From positions 1 through 8,429 of the forward strand of contig WFQS01000582.1 of assembly GCA_015486915.1 (NCBI GenBank): a DNA stretch of 8,429 bases, written 5' to 3'. Both the position numbers and the translations under genes were made by a program. The first letter of the stretch is position 1; each line of letters opens with the position of its first letter. This document shows, in pieces, positions 1 to 6,579 of the stretch. This stretch comes from Desulfobacteraceae bacterium. Lineage in GTDB: Bacteria; Desulfobacterota; Desulfobacteria; Desulfobacterales; Desulfobacteraceae. A model generated the notes under the pieces. The model worked only from the letters and a program-made list of their open reading frames with translations. It was not told where the DNA came from and did no database searches.

Positions 1-660
1 ATAGTTCAATTCTGCTGCATCCGGAACAATAATTTTATCAAAAAACAGGCAGAAAAGTACAAAACCTCCAATGCCGAACATAAACAAAAGAATAGTAAAT
101 GTATCATGTTCCTGTCTTGACAAGTTCAGATATATTATAGCCACTGCCGCGCTGATTCCCGATGCCAGCCCCCACATGGAATTAAGATTATAGGACATCG
201 ATGACATGGCAGATGGAGCCAGAATCAAACAGATTCCTGCAAAAGCAATAATAACAATGATAATTGCAATCAAATCCCTTTGCTCTTTTAAAAAAATCCA
301 CGAAAAAACTGCAATAAACAGGGGATACGTCATATTCAGGATATTAGCCTGGACAACCGAGGTAGTGTCCACCCCCTTGAAAAAACAGTACACTGCAATG
401 GTATTCCCAAGAGCACGGCCAATGAGCAGTCGTTTTTTTCTTATAACAATTTTCTTTTTCAGAATAACCATAACAGAAATTACAATAATAAATCCCAAAA
501 AAAAGCGCGAAAGTGCAAACATGGCGGGGTCAATGGTAAGTCCTGCAAGTTTTGACCACTTGATAATGACAGTTGCAAAATAAAAAAAGAAGGCTGATCC
601 GAATACTGCAAGACAGCCCAAAAGTGTTCTGACGTTCGTTATATATTTTAAAAATTTCAT
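1..660 (-). CDS. EamA/DMT-family membrane transporter, 3' end outside window
   Basis: The minus strand stays open from an ATG at 660 to the window edge, giving 220 codons of a very hydrophobic protein. I see about seven likely membrane segments near residues 12-34, 47-67, 78-95, 100-122, 129-148, 160-180 and 188-208. The stretch around residues 112-127 (YPLFIAVFSWIFLKEQ) is typical of the end of the first EamA domain in drug/metabolite transporters, and a second EamA repeat appears to begin near residue 160. Full members are about 280-310 residues, so roughly a quarter is missing. The family exports or imports small metabolites through the inner membrane, but the substrate cannot be read from sequence. 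The ribosome site is poor: an AGGA lies about 15 nt before the ATG. The gene is divergent from cfa, with an 89-bp shared upstream region. Family call is confident, function is unknown. Confidence 0.85.
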   Translation of the reverse strand, partial: MKFLKYITNVRTLLGCLAVFGSAFFFYFATVIIKWSKLAGLTIDPAMFALSRFFLGFIIVISVMVILKKKIVIRKKRLLIGRALGNTIAVYCFFKGVDTTSVVQANILNMTYPLFIAVFSWIFLKEQRDLIAIIIVIIAFAGICLILAPSAMSSMSYNLNSMWGLASGISAAVAIIYLNLSRQEHDTFTILLFMFGIGGFVLFCLFFDKIIVPDAAELNY

Positions 661-676
661 ATTTTTATTCTAATAT

Positions 677-700
677 CCTGTTTGATTCTGTTTGAACAGG
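677..700. promoter_or_regulatory. Operator-like repeat cluster in the DMT transporter/cfa divergent region
   Basis: The octamer CTGTTTGA occurs twice, at 678-685 and 688-695, exactly 10 bp apart. The second copy is part of a near-palindrome CTGTT-TG-AACAG at 688-699. The outer bases CCTGTT (677-682) and AACAGG (695-700) also pair. Half-sites spaced by one helical turn and overlapping the -35 of the cfa promoter look like a transcription-factor site that could also affect the transporter gene. No regulator gene is visible in the window, so the factor is unknown. It could be chance in A/T-rich DNA. Confidence 0.35.
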
Positions 701-719
701 AATTAATTTGTGATATACT
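692..719 (+). promoter_or_regulatory. Predicted sigma-70 promoter of cfa
   Basis: TTGAAC at 692-697 is followed after 16 nt by TATACT at 714-719. The preceding TG at 711-712 makes an extended -10 element. Transcription would start near 726, leaving a short leader of about 24 nt before the cfa start codon. The -35 hexamer lies inside the repeat cluster, which suggests that a bound protein would block RNA polymerase; this is inference. Confidence 0.55.
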
Positions 720-749
720 GTTTTTTTTAAGTACAGGAGGAGAATATTT

Positions 750-1877
750 ATGTCTTTATCTAAATACAGAAATACTTTTGAAAAACTATTAAATCTTGCA
801 GAAGTTGAAATTAACGGCAGCAATCCATGGGATATACAAGTCCACAATGAAAGGATGTACGAGCGAGTCCTGGCCCAGGGTTCTCTCGGGCTTGGTGAAT
901 CTTACATGGACAGCTGGTGGGATTGTGAAAGGCTTGATCAATTTATTCACAGAGTCCTTAGTGCAAGGCTCGATAAAAAAATTAAAAAAAATTTCCCTGT
1001 TCTCTATGAAATACTGATTGCAAAATTTTTTAACAGGCAGGCAGGGAAAAGGACATTCACAGTTGGAAAGCACCATTATGATATCGGCAATGACCTTTTT
1101 ACAATTATGTTAGATAAATATATGTGCTATTCCTGTGCTTATTGGAGAAAAGAAACTGAAACCCTTGATCAGGCCCAGGAAAACAAACTTGAAATGATAT
1201 GCCGTAAAATAGATTTACGCCCGGGTATGGATGTACTTGACATAGGCTGCGGATGGGGCGGCTTTGCGAGATATGCAGCTGAAAAATATCATGCCAGGAT
1301 CACTGGAATCACAGTATCCCAGCAACAGGTAAATCTTGGACGTCACTTCTGTGCAGGATATGATGTTGATATAAAACTTTTAGATTATAGAAAATTAAAG
1401 GGAAAATTCGACAGGGTGGTCTCCGTGGGCATGTTTGAACATGTTGGATACAAAAACCACAGGAAATATATGAAAACCGTCAAAAAAGTTCTGAAAGATA
1501 ATGGCCTTTTTTTCCTGCATACCATAGGAAACGATGTTTCTGCTGTATGTGGAGATTCATGGATAAACAAATATATCTTCCCGAACGGCATGACACCTTC
1601 CATGTCCCAGATCAGCAAAAGCTGTGAAAAACTTTTTGTAATGGAGGACTGGGAGAACATTGGTGTTCATTATGATAAAACTCTTATGCACTGGTATGAT
1701 AGAATTAGGGTTTCCTGGAGAAGTTTAATGAAAAACTATGACGACAGGTTCTACAGGATGTGGTCATTTTATCTGCTTTCCTGTGCAGGACTTTTCAGGG
1801 CAAGGCAGGCCGAGGTCTGGCAGATGGTTTTTTCCAACACAGGTGTTCCAGGAGGATATAAAGCGGTGAGATTCTAA
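750..1877 (+). CDS. cfa: Cyclopropane-fatty-acyl-phospholipid synthase
   Basis: This enzyme transfers a methylene group from S-adenosylmethionine to the double bond of unsaturated acyl chains already in membrane phospholipids, a modification linked to acid, solvent and stationary-phase stress. The 375-residue product is close to E. coli Cfa (382) and recognisably similar along its whole length. The N-terminal lipid-binding part carries SLGLGESYMDSWW at 45-57. The SAM-binding motif I is LDIGCGWGG at 163-171. Residues expected at the bicarbonate/active site are present: Cys129 in YSCAYW, Glu230 in VGMFEHVG, His257 in LHTIG and Tyr308 in GVHYDKTL. INKYIFPNG at 272-280 is another family hallmark. 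A strong AGGAGG at 735-740, 9 nt before the ATG, fixes the start. The gene appears to stand alone: a new promoter follows its stop. No clear terminator is visible after it. Confidence 0.96.
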   Translation: MSLSKYRNTFEKLLNLAEVEINGSNPWDIQVHNERMYERVLAQGSLGLGESYMDSWWDCERLDQFIHRVLSARLDKKIKKNFPVLYEILIAKFFNRQAGKRTFTVGKHHYDIGNDLFTIMLDKYMCYSCAYWRKETETLDQAQENKLEMICRKIDLRPGMDVLDIGCGWGGFARYAAEKYHARITGITVSQQQVNLGRHFCAGYDVDIKLLDYRKLKGKFDRVVSVGMFEHVGYKNHRKYMKTVKKVLKDNGLFFLHTIGNDVSAVCGDSWINKYIFPNGMTPSMSQISKSCEKLFVMEDWENIGVHYDKTLMHWYDRIRVSWRSLMKNYDDRFYRMWSFYLLSCAGLFRARQAEVWQMVFSNTGVPGGYKAVRF

Positions 1878-1887
1878 GACTTTTACC

Positions 1888-1916
1888 TTGACAAAATCCC
1901 AGATTCATCTTATAAA
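1888..1916 (+). promoter_or_regulatory. Near-consensus sigma-70 promoter upstream of rplU
   Basis: TTGACA at 1888-1893 matches the -35 consensus perfectly. It is followed after the ideal 17 nt by TATAAA at 1911-1916, one base from the -10 consensus. It begins only 11 nt after the cfa stop. A start near 1923 would give the rplU mRNA a leader of about 225 nt. A weaker alternative nearer the gene is TTTACA (2042-2047) with TTCAAT (2065-2070). The better match is the distal one. Confidence 0.6.
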
Positions 1917-2148
1917 CATTAGCTTTTAAAATTCAATTTGCAGCTTTGCCCCAAAGGCAGGCTTCATAAAGTTAAGCTCTTTACAAATGTTCAATTTCCT
2001 TGAGCGAGTGGAGGAAAATCACAAATGCAGATAGTCGCTAGTTTACATTGAGTATTTTTTAAGATTCAATTTGTGCATGATGCAAAAAGAGAGTAAAAAA
2101 GAACATTGTCAAGGGCCCAAAAGAGGTTAAATAAAGGAGAAATAATTT
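1917..2148 (+). other. Long rplU leader with small hairpins; no gene seen
   Basis: No coding region is supported between cfa and rplU. The leader contains several possible RNA folds. CTTTG/CAAAG (1944-1948 with 1952-1956) closes a CCC loop. TTTCCT/AGGAAA (1995-2000 with 2012-2017) closes an 11-nt loop. A longer-range pair AGCGA/TCGCT (2003-2007 with 2035-2039) would compete with it. A perfect TGCATGATGCA palindrome sits at 2074-2084 and GGGCCC at 2113-2118. Leaders that bind ribosomal proteins are known before rplU in Firmicutes, but I see no clear match to that structure here. The region could equally be an old repeat element. Confidence 0.35.
1924..2073 (+). repeat. 17-bp direct repeat pair bracketing most of the rplU leader
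   Basis: TTTTAAAATTCAATTTG at 1924-1940 recurs as TTTTAAGATTCAATTTG at 2057-2073, 16 of 17 bases identical, with starts 133 bp apart. A shorter copy of the core (TTCAATTT) also occurs at 1990-1997. The pair could be duplicated flanks of an inserted element, or two binding sites for the same factor. A/T-rich composition makes part of the similarity less surprising. Confidence 0.5.
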
Positions 2149-2460
2149 ATGTATGCAATAATCAAAACCGGTGGTAAACAATACAGAGTTCAGCAGGGTG
2201 ATACTTTACAGGTTGAGAAACTTGAAGGAAAAGAGGGAAGTGAGATTCAATTTAATGATGTTTTAATGTACTCTGACGGTGAGCAGATAACACTTGGAGA
2301 ACCTGTCATTGAAACTGCCATGGTCAAGGCTCATATCCTGGATCAGGGTAAAAAGAAGAAAATAATTGTTTTTAAATACAAACGCCGTAAGGGATACAAA
2401 AGAACAAGGGGACATAGACAGAGCTATACTGCTGTAAAAATTGATTCAATTGAGGTATAA
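2149..2460 (+). CDS. rplU: 50S ribosomal protein L21
   Basis: L21 is a structural protein of the large ribosomal subunit that binds 23S rRNA and depends on L20 for assembly. The 103-residue product has the usual family length. It begins with the typical MYAIIKTGGKQYRV. The C-terminal basic signature lies at 73-91 and includes KYKRRKGYKRTRGHRQ, the rRNA-contacting segment. An AAGGAG at 2134-2139, 9 nt before the ATG, supports the start. It is the first gene of the rplU-rpmA-obgE set and has its own strong promoter upstream. The gap to rpmA is unusually long for this gene pair. Confidence 0.98.
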   Translation: MYAIIKTGGKQYRVQQGDTLQVEKLEGKEGSEIQFNDVLMYSDGEQITLGEPVIETAMVKAHILDQGKKKKIIVFKYKRRKGYKRTRGHRQSYTAVKIDSIEV

Positions 2461-2500
2461 AGACTTTTTGCAGACCTTAGATTGTAATACAAAGTAATTA

Positions 2501-2609
2501 GTAAATATCCGGCCAGCACTCCATCTTCACCCATTTTGGCCTGCTCACATAGCATTAGTATGCTACACAGTCCCAAATAGGCGAATATGAAGCACTTCCC
2601 AAAATTTAC
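2501..2609. repeat. ~109-bp imperfect inverted repeat between rplU and rpmA
   Basis: The segment begins GTAAAT and ends ATTTAC, and its two halves pair through most of their length. The centre is TAGCAT-TAGT-ATGCTA (2551-2566 region). Working outward, CCCATTTTGG faces CCCAAATAGG, and CTCCATCTTC (2519-2528) faces GAATATGAAG (2583-2592). About 19 of 25 positions match in that outer block when one arm is reversed, and several mismatches allow G-U pairing in RNA. Outside it, GTAATTA (2494-2500) and TAATTAC (2624-2630) may extend the arms. No clear target duplication is visible. This resembles a palindromic repeat or miniature inverted-repeat element. Transcribed, it would form a long hairpin between the two ribosomal-protein genes. 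It has no T-tract, so it is not an obvious intrinsic terminator. Confidence 0.6.
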
Positions 2610-2618
2610 ATGATGAGG

Positions 2619-2647
2619 TCGAATAATTACAGATAATTATCTATAAT
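2619..2647 (+). promoter_or_regulatory. Possible internal promoter of rpmA-obgE-proBA
   Basis: A perfect -10 hexamer TATAAT occurs at 2642-2647. The -35 position at 17-nt spacing holds TCGAAT, a weak match. A perfect 10-bp palindrome GATAATTATC (2632-2641) sits directly against the -10. If active, the promoter would restart transcription downstream of the inverted repeat, with a leader of about 45 nt before rpmA. The local A/T richness makes a chance TATAAT quite possible. Confidence 0.35.
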
Positions 2648-2700
2648 CATAAATAAAATGGTATATAACTGCCATTAAAAAAAATATAAGGAGATGTTTT

Positions 2701-2955
2701 ATGTCACATAAAAAAGCAGCGGGAAGTTCAAGAAACGGACGCGACAGTAATGCCCAGAGAAGAGGGGTGAAAAAATACGGCGGACAGAATGTTCTTGCCG
2801 GAAATATTCTTGTAAGACAGCTTGGAACTAAAATATATCCGGGAACCAATGTTGGCCTGGGTAAGGATTACACTCTTTTTGCCAAAATTGACGGTGTTGT
2901 TGCCTATGAAAGGCTTGGACGTGACAGAAAGAAAGTAAGCGTTTATGAAGCGTGA
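2701..2955 (+). CDS. rpmA: 50S ribosomal protein L27
   Basis: L27 lies near the peptidyl-transferase centre, where its N-terminal tail helps position tRNA substrates. The 84-residue protein has the normal length and opens [16 protein letters not shown]. It therefore lacks the cleavable N-terminal extension found in Firmicutes, and the mature tail is made directly. The family signature [15 protein letters not shown] runs from 34 to 48, with Leu41 where many homologues have Arg. An AAGGAG at 2688-2693, 7 nt before the ATG, is a good ribosome site. Its stop TGA overlaps the GTG start of obgE in the sequence GTGA, pointing to translational coupling. Confidence 0.98.
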   Translation: MSHKKAAGSSRNGRDSNAQRRGVKKYGGQNVLAGNILVRQLGTKIYPGTNVGLGKDYTLFAKIDGVVAYERLGRDRKKVSVYEA

Positions 2956-3992
2956 AGTTCATTGACGAAGCATTTATTCTTGTCAAGTCAGGTAACGGTG
3001 GTGCCGGCTGCGTAAGCTTCAGGCGAGAAAGATTTATTGAAAAAGGCGGACCTGACGGTGGAGACGGCGGCAATGGCGGCAGTATTATTTTTATGGCTGA
3101 TCCCGGGAAAAGAACTCTTGTTGACCTTCGCCGTCAAAAAATCATAAAAGCTGAAAACGGGCAGCCTGGCCAGGGACAGAAAAAACACGGCAGAAACGGA
3201 AAAAACAAAATACTTTTTGTCCCTTGCGGTACCATTGTAAGTGATGTAAATACCGGCACAATAATCACGGATTTAACAAACCCGGGAGAAGAGTTCATCA
3301 TAGCAAAGGGCGGTATGGGCGGAAGGGGCAATAAGCGTTTTGCTTCATCCACCCACAGGACTCCGAGATTTGCCCAGCCGGGAATGCCGGGAGAAGAGTT
3401 TGAACTGAAACTTGAGCTGAAACTCCTCGCAGATGTCGGGCTTGTAGGACTTCCCAACGCTGGCAAATCAACACTGATAAGCCGTATTTCATCGGCACGT
3501 CCCAAGATAGCGGATTATCCGTTCACTACCCTTACCCCCTGTCTTGGAATGGTCACCGCTGACTTTGGTGAGCCCTTTGCCGTAGCTGATATTCCTGGAC
3601 TTATTGAGGGTGCCCACGACGGCACTGGACTTGGCACGCAGTTCCTCAAGCACATAGAGCGTACAGGAATTCTTGTCCATATTATTGATGTCTCCGAAAT
3701 CAATCCCGATTCTCCCCTTGATGCCTTGAAACTTATCAACACGGAACTTTTCAAATACAGCAATAATCTTGCAGCAAAGAAACAGATTATTGTATTAAAC
3801 AAGATCGATCTGACAGGGGCCCATGAAAAAGCTGCAATCTTTAAAAAAGCTTATTGTGATTTTGTTAAATCTGATGACTCTGCAAAAAATATTCACTCCG
3901 ACATATTAACCATTTCCGCTGCAACGGGACAGGGGACAAAAGACCTCGTATCAATACTGGCCGGAAAAATCAAAAAAAATTATGACAAATAA
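2952..3992 (+). CDS. obgE: Obg/CgtA family ribosome-assembly GTPase
   Basis: Obg binds immature 50S particles and couples late ribosome assembly to GTP and (p)ppGpp levels. The 346-residue protein has the glycine-rich Obg fold (about 1-158, with [12 protein letters not shown] at 32-43), followed by the G domain. The GTPase motifs are all present: G1 GLPNAGKST (166-174), G2 FTTLTP (191-196), G3 DIPG (213-216), G4 NKID (283-286) and G5 SAATGQG (322-328). It ends soon after the G domain, lacking the long variable C-terminal tail of E. coli ObgE (390 residues). The start is GTG: the nearby ATG at 2945 is out of frame. No strong ribosome site precedes it, so it probably depends on ribosomes finishing rpmA. 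Its end overlaps proB by 11 nt. Confidence 0.97.
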   Translation: MKFIDEAFILVKSGNGGAGCVSFRRERFIEKGGPDGGDGGNGGSIIFMADPGKRTLVDLRRQKIIKAENGQPGQGQKKHGRNGKNKILFVPCGTIVSDVNTGTIITDLTNPGEEFIIAKGGMGGRGNKRFASSTHRTPRFAQPGMPGEEFELKLELKLLADVGLVGLPNAGKSTLISRISSARPKIADYPFTTLTPCLGMVTADFGEPFAVADIPGLIEGAHDGTGLGTQFLKHIERTGILVHIIDVSEINPDSPLDALKLINTELFKYSNNLAAKKQIIVLNKIDLTGAHEKAAIFKKAYCDFVKSDDSAKNIHSDILTISAATGQGTKDLVSILAGKIKKNYDK

Positions 3993-5121
3993 CAACCTAT
4001 CTTTCATTAAAAACGCCCGCAGGGTGGTTGTAAAAATTGGAAGCGGTGTTTTGACCCTTGATCACGGGCTCAATACAGATATAGTTGAAACCATAAGCCG
4101 GCAGATCTCCTGTCTGTGGGACAATGGCACTGAGGTGATCCTTATTTCATCCGGGGCCATTGCTTCGGGAGTAAAAAAAATCGGGTTTAAAAAAAGACCT
4201 GAAGGAATTCCTGCAAGACAGGCAGCAGCAGCCCTTGGCCAGGCAGGCCTCATCCTTGCCTATGATAAAGCTTTTTCAAAATATAACCGTAAAGTTGCCC
4301 AGATACTTTTAACAAAGGATGATTTAAGCAATAGAAAAAGATATCTTAATGCAAGGAACACCATTAACAAACTTTTGTCATGGGGTGTTATTCCAGTGAT
4401 AAATGAAAATGATACCGTTGTAATTGAAGAGATCAAGCTCGGTGACAATGATAATCTTGCAGCCATGATCACACTTTTGATGGATGCAGATATCCTGATC
4501 AACTTAACTGATATTGACGGGCTTTACGACAAGGACCCAAGACACAACCCGGATGCCTGCCTCATTTCCGAAGTCACTGAAATAACCGGTAAAATGGAAG
4601 AAGCAGCCTGCGGTATTCCCGGAAACCTTGGTACCGGAGGCATGCTGAGCAAACTCAAAGCTGCAAAAAAATTATCCAAGGCACATATTCCAATGGTGAT
4701 CGCAAAGGGGCTCAAACCTGAGATTTTAAATGACCTGTGCGCAGGCAGCGCCCAATGCACATATTTTATTCCGGGTGAAAAAAAACTTAACAGCCGTAAA
4801 TGCTGGCTTGCCTTTAATCTTTCTCCCATGGGAGCGGTTTTCCTTGATAAAGGTGCTGAAGATGCCATTGTAAACAAGGGGAAAAGCCTTCTTCCCATCG
4901 GGATTACACGTGTTGAGGGAAATTTTAACATGGGAGCTTCCGTGACAATAAAATCCAGTGACGGTAAAACAATTGGCAAGGGACTTTCCAATTACTCATC
5001 CGTTGACATTCTCAGCATAATGGGGCATAAAAGTGACATGATCGTAAGTATTTTGGGTTCAAAACCCTATAACGATGTGATTCACAGAGATAACCTTGCA
5101 ATAACCTATGAACAGGAATAA
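3982..5121 (+). CDS. proB: Glutamate 5-kinase
   Basis: ProB phosphorylates the gamma-carboxyl of glutamate with ATP, the first and usually proline-inhibited step of proline synthesis. The 379-residue product has an amino-acid-kinase domain (about 13-260) followed by a PUA domain (about 274-370). Visible motifs are VVKIGSGVLT (16-25), ISSGA (55-59), NENDTV (141-146), GDNDNLA (154-160), TDIDGLY (176-182) and GTGGM (217-221). The PUA part contains LPIGITRVEG and ends near VIHRDNLA (366-373). The length fits the two-domain class (E. coli 367). The ATG lies inside the last codons of obgE and has only a weak purine-rich ribosome site, so coupling to obgE translation is likely. proA follows after 5 nt. 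Confidence 0.97.
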   Translation: MTNNNLSFIKNARRVVVKIGSGVLTLDHGLNTDIVETISRQISCLWDNGTEVILISSGAIASGVKKIGFKKRPEGIPARQAAAALGQAGLILAYDKAFSKYNRKVAQILLTKDDLSNRKRYLNARNTINKLLSWGVIPVINENDTVVIEEIKLGDNDNLAAMITLLMDADILINLTDIDGLYDKDPRHNPDACLISEVTEITGKMEEAACGIPGNLGTGGMLSKLKAAKKLSKAHIPMVIAKGLKPEILNDLCAGSAQCTYFIPGEKKLNSRKCWLAFNLSPMGAVFLDKGAEDAIVNKGKSLLPIGITRVEGNFNMGASVTIKSSDGKTIGKGLSNYSSVDILSIMGHKSDMIVSILGSKPYNDVIHRDNLAITYEQE

Positions 5122-5126
5122 TAGCC

Positions 5127-6383
5127 ATGACCATTCAATCCATCATTAAAGAAATTGCAGAAAATGCAAAATCCGCATCAAGAAGTATTGCAACAGCGTC
5201 TACAGATGAAAAAAACAGGGTTCTTGATTTTATAGCTGCCGGCCTTGAAGAATCCAAAGCAGCGATTTACAGTGAGAATAAAAAAGATCTTAAGGCAGCA
5301 GAAACAAAAAACATGTCAGATGCCATGATTGACAGGCTCAAAATCACTGAAAAAACACTTGAATCCATGGTAAAAGGACTTAAGGAAGTTATCCTGCTTG
5401 ATGATCCAGTAGGTGAGATAACAAAAACATGGACAAGGCCCAATGGTCTTGAAGTATCAAAAAAACGAATCCCCCTCGGGGTTATCGCCATGATATATGA
5501 ATCACGGCCAAATGTTACTGTGGATGCTGCAGCTTTATGTCTTAAAGCTGGAAATGCCTGTATTTTAAGGGGTGGATCAGAAGCCTTTTTTTCAAATAAA
5601 ATACTTGGACAGATCATAGGAAATGCGATAAGCAAAGCTGGACTTAATGACAATATCGTTCAGGTTCTGCCTGTAAAAGACCACGATGCAATTACTTATC
5701 TTTTGAGTTATGACGAGTTGATAGACCTTGTAATACCAAGGGGTGGTGAATCCCTTATCCGGTTTGTCGTAAAAAATTCCGCAATTCCTGTCCTTAAACA
5801 TTACAAAGGTGTCTGCCACGCATATGTTGATAAAAATGCAGATATAGACAAGGCGGTAAATATCTGTCTTAACTCCAAGGCACAACGTCCCGGAGTGTGC
5901 AACGCCATGGAGACCCTGCTTGTCCACAGGGACATTGCGGAAAAGTTTCTACCGGTTATGGCTGAAAAATTTGCAGAGGCAGGTGTGGAGCTCAAGGGAT
6001 GCGACAAAACCTGTAAAATTCTTTCCCATATCTCAAAGGCCGATGATGATGACTGGACAAGGGAGTATCTCGACCTGATTTTATCCGTTAAAACAGTTGA
6101 CACCATGGATGAAGCTATGAACCACATTGCAGAATTCGGTTCGGATCATACCGATGTCATTGTGACCATGGATAAAACAACTGCAGATGAATTTATTAAA
6201 AATGTGAATTCATCCATGGTGGGAATAAATGTTTCCACGCGGTTCAATGACGGCGGTGAACTTGGACTTGGAGCGGAGATTGGCATCAGCACTTCAAAAC
6301 TCCATGCATTCGGACCAATGGGGCTTGAAGAACTGACAACTACTAAATTTGTTGTAACTGGTAATGGCCAGGTAAGGAATTAG
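5127..6383 (+). CDS. proA: Glutamate-5-semialdehyde dehydrogenase (gamma-glutamyl phosphate reductase)
   Basis: ProA reduces gamma-glutamyl phosphate with NADPH to glutamate semialdehyde, which cyclises on the way to proline; the labile intermediate is thought to pass directly from ProB. The 418-residue length matches E. coli ProA (417). Family blocks are intact: IPLGVIAMIYESRPNVT (115-131), IPRGGESL (203-210), the catalytic cysteine Cys258 in RPGVCNAMETL, and the C-terminal block at 369-404 containing STRFNDGGELGLGAE and HAFGPMGLEELTT. An AGGA at 5114-5117 lies 9 nt before the ATG. Only 5 nt separate it from proB, so the two are surely co-transcribed. proC, the last enzyme of the pathway, is not in this window. 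Confidence 0.97.
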   Translation: MTIQSIIKEIAENAKSASRSIATASTDEKNRVLDFIAAGLEESKAAIYSENKKDLKAAETKNMSDAMIDRLKITEKTLESMVKGLKEVILLDDPVGEITKTWTRPNGLEVSKKRIPLGVIAMIYESRPNVTVDAAALCLKAGNACILRGGSEAFFSNKILGQIIGNAISKAGLNDNIVQVLPVKDHDAITYLLSYDELIDLVIPRGGESLIRFVVKNSAIPVLKHYKGVCHAYVDKNADIDKAVNICLNSKAQRPGVCNAMETLLVHRDIAEKFLPVMAEKFAEAGVELKGCDKTCKILSHISKADDDDWTREYLDLILSVKTVDTMDEAMNHIAEFGSDHTDVIVTMDKTTADEFIKNVNSSMVGINVSTRFNDGGELGLGAEIGISTSKLHAFGPMGLEELTTTKFVVTGNGQVRN

Positions 6384-6416
6384 GGTATTTAGTGCCTTAC
6401 TCCTCAATTCCTGTAC

Positions 6417-6497
6417 AAAAACAAGAAATTGTGAGAGGTAAATGGGTTGTGGACATCGCCCAATTTAATCTCTTTATTCTAATTTTCTTGTTTTTTT
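6417..6497. terminator. Long hairpin with T-tract after proA, possible (bidirectional) terminator
   Basis: AAAAACAAGAAA (6417-6428) pairs perfectly over 12 bp with TTTCTTGTTTTT (6484-6495). Inside this, GAGA (6433-6436) pairs with TCTC (6469-6472), TAAAT (6439-6443) with ATTTA (6463-6467), and GGG (6444-6446) with CCC (6459-6461), leaving a 12-nt loop. The right arm ends in seven T's, so the plus strand has a terminator-like tail. The A-run on the left gives the same on the minus strand. The stem is A/T-rich and interrupted, unlike a classic compact terminator, so it may instead be a small inverted-repeat element. A second, smaller stem AGGAATT/AATTCCT (6375-6381 with 6406-6412) straddles the proA stop. 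Between this and nadD I see no strong promoter. Confidence 0.45.
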
Positions 6498-6579
6498 GGT
6501 GAAAGAATTAAAAAAAATCATTTTGGGTTCCGGCTTGTCGAGGTTAGGGCCTTTAGATTAAAAATCACAGGCAAAAGTC

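Noticed and set aside
206..583. 125-codon plus-strand open frame
   Set aside because: It is antisense to the EamA/DMT transporter frame, which has clear membrane segments and a family motif; this frame has no recognisable domain and no ribosome site.
1917..2148. Riboswitch before rplU
   Set aside because: No conserved riboswitch core is recognisable, and ribosomal-protein genes are not normal riboswitch targets.
2501..2609. Inverted repeat read as an intrinsic terminator
   Set aside because: There is no T-tract after either arm, and essential genes of the same functional set follow; a repeat element or mRNA structure fits better.
3134..3505. 123-codon minus-strand open frame opposite obgE
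   Set aside because: It lies fully within obgE, whose five GTPase motifs are intact; the antisense product is low-complexity Ser/Pro/Phe-rich, typical of a shadow frame.
4524..4991. 155-codon minus-strand open frame opposite proB
   Set aside because: It runs across the ProB kinase and PUA domains on the opposite strand and has no recognisable motif or upstream signals.
5267..5653. 128-codon minus-strand open frame opposite proA
   Set aside because: It is antisense to an intact ProA with conserved blocks; no independent coding evidence.
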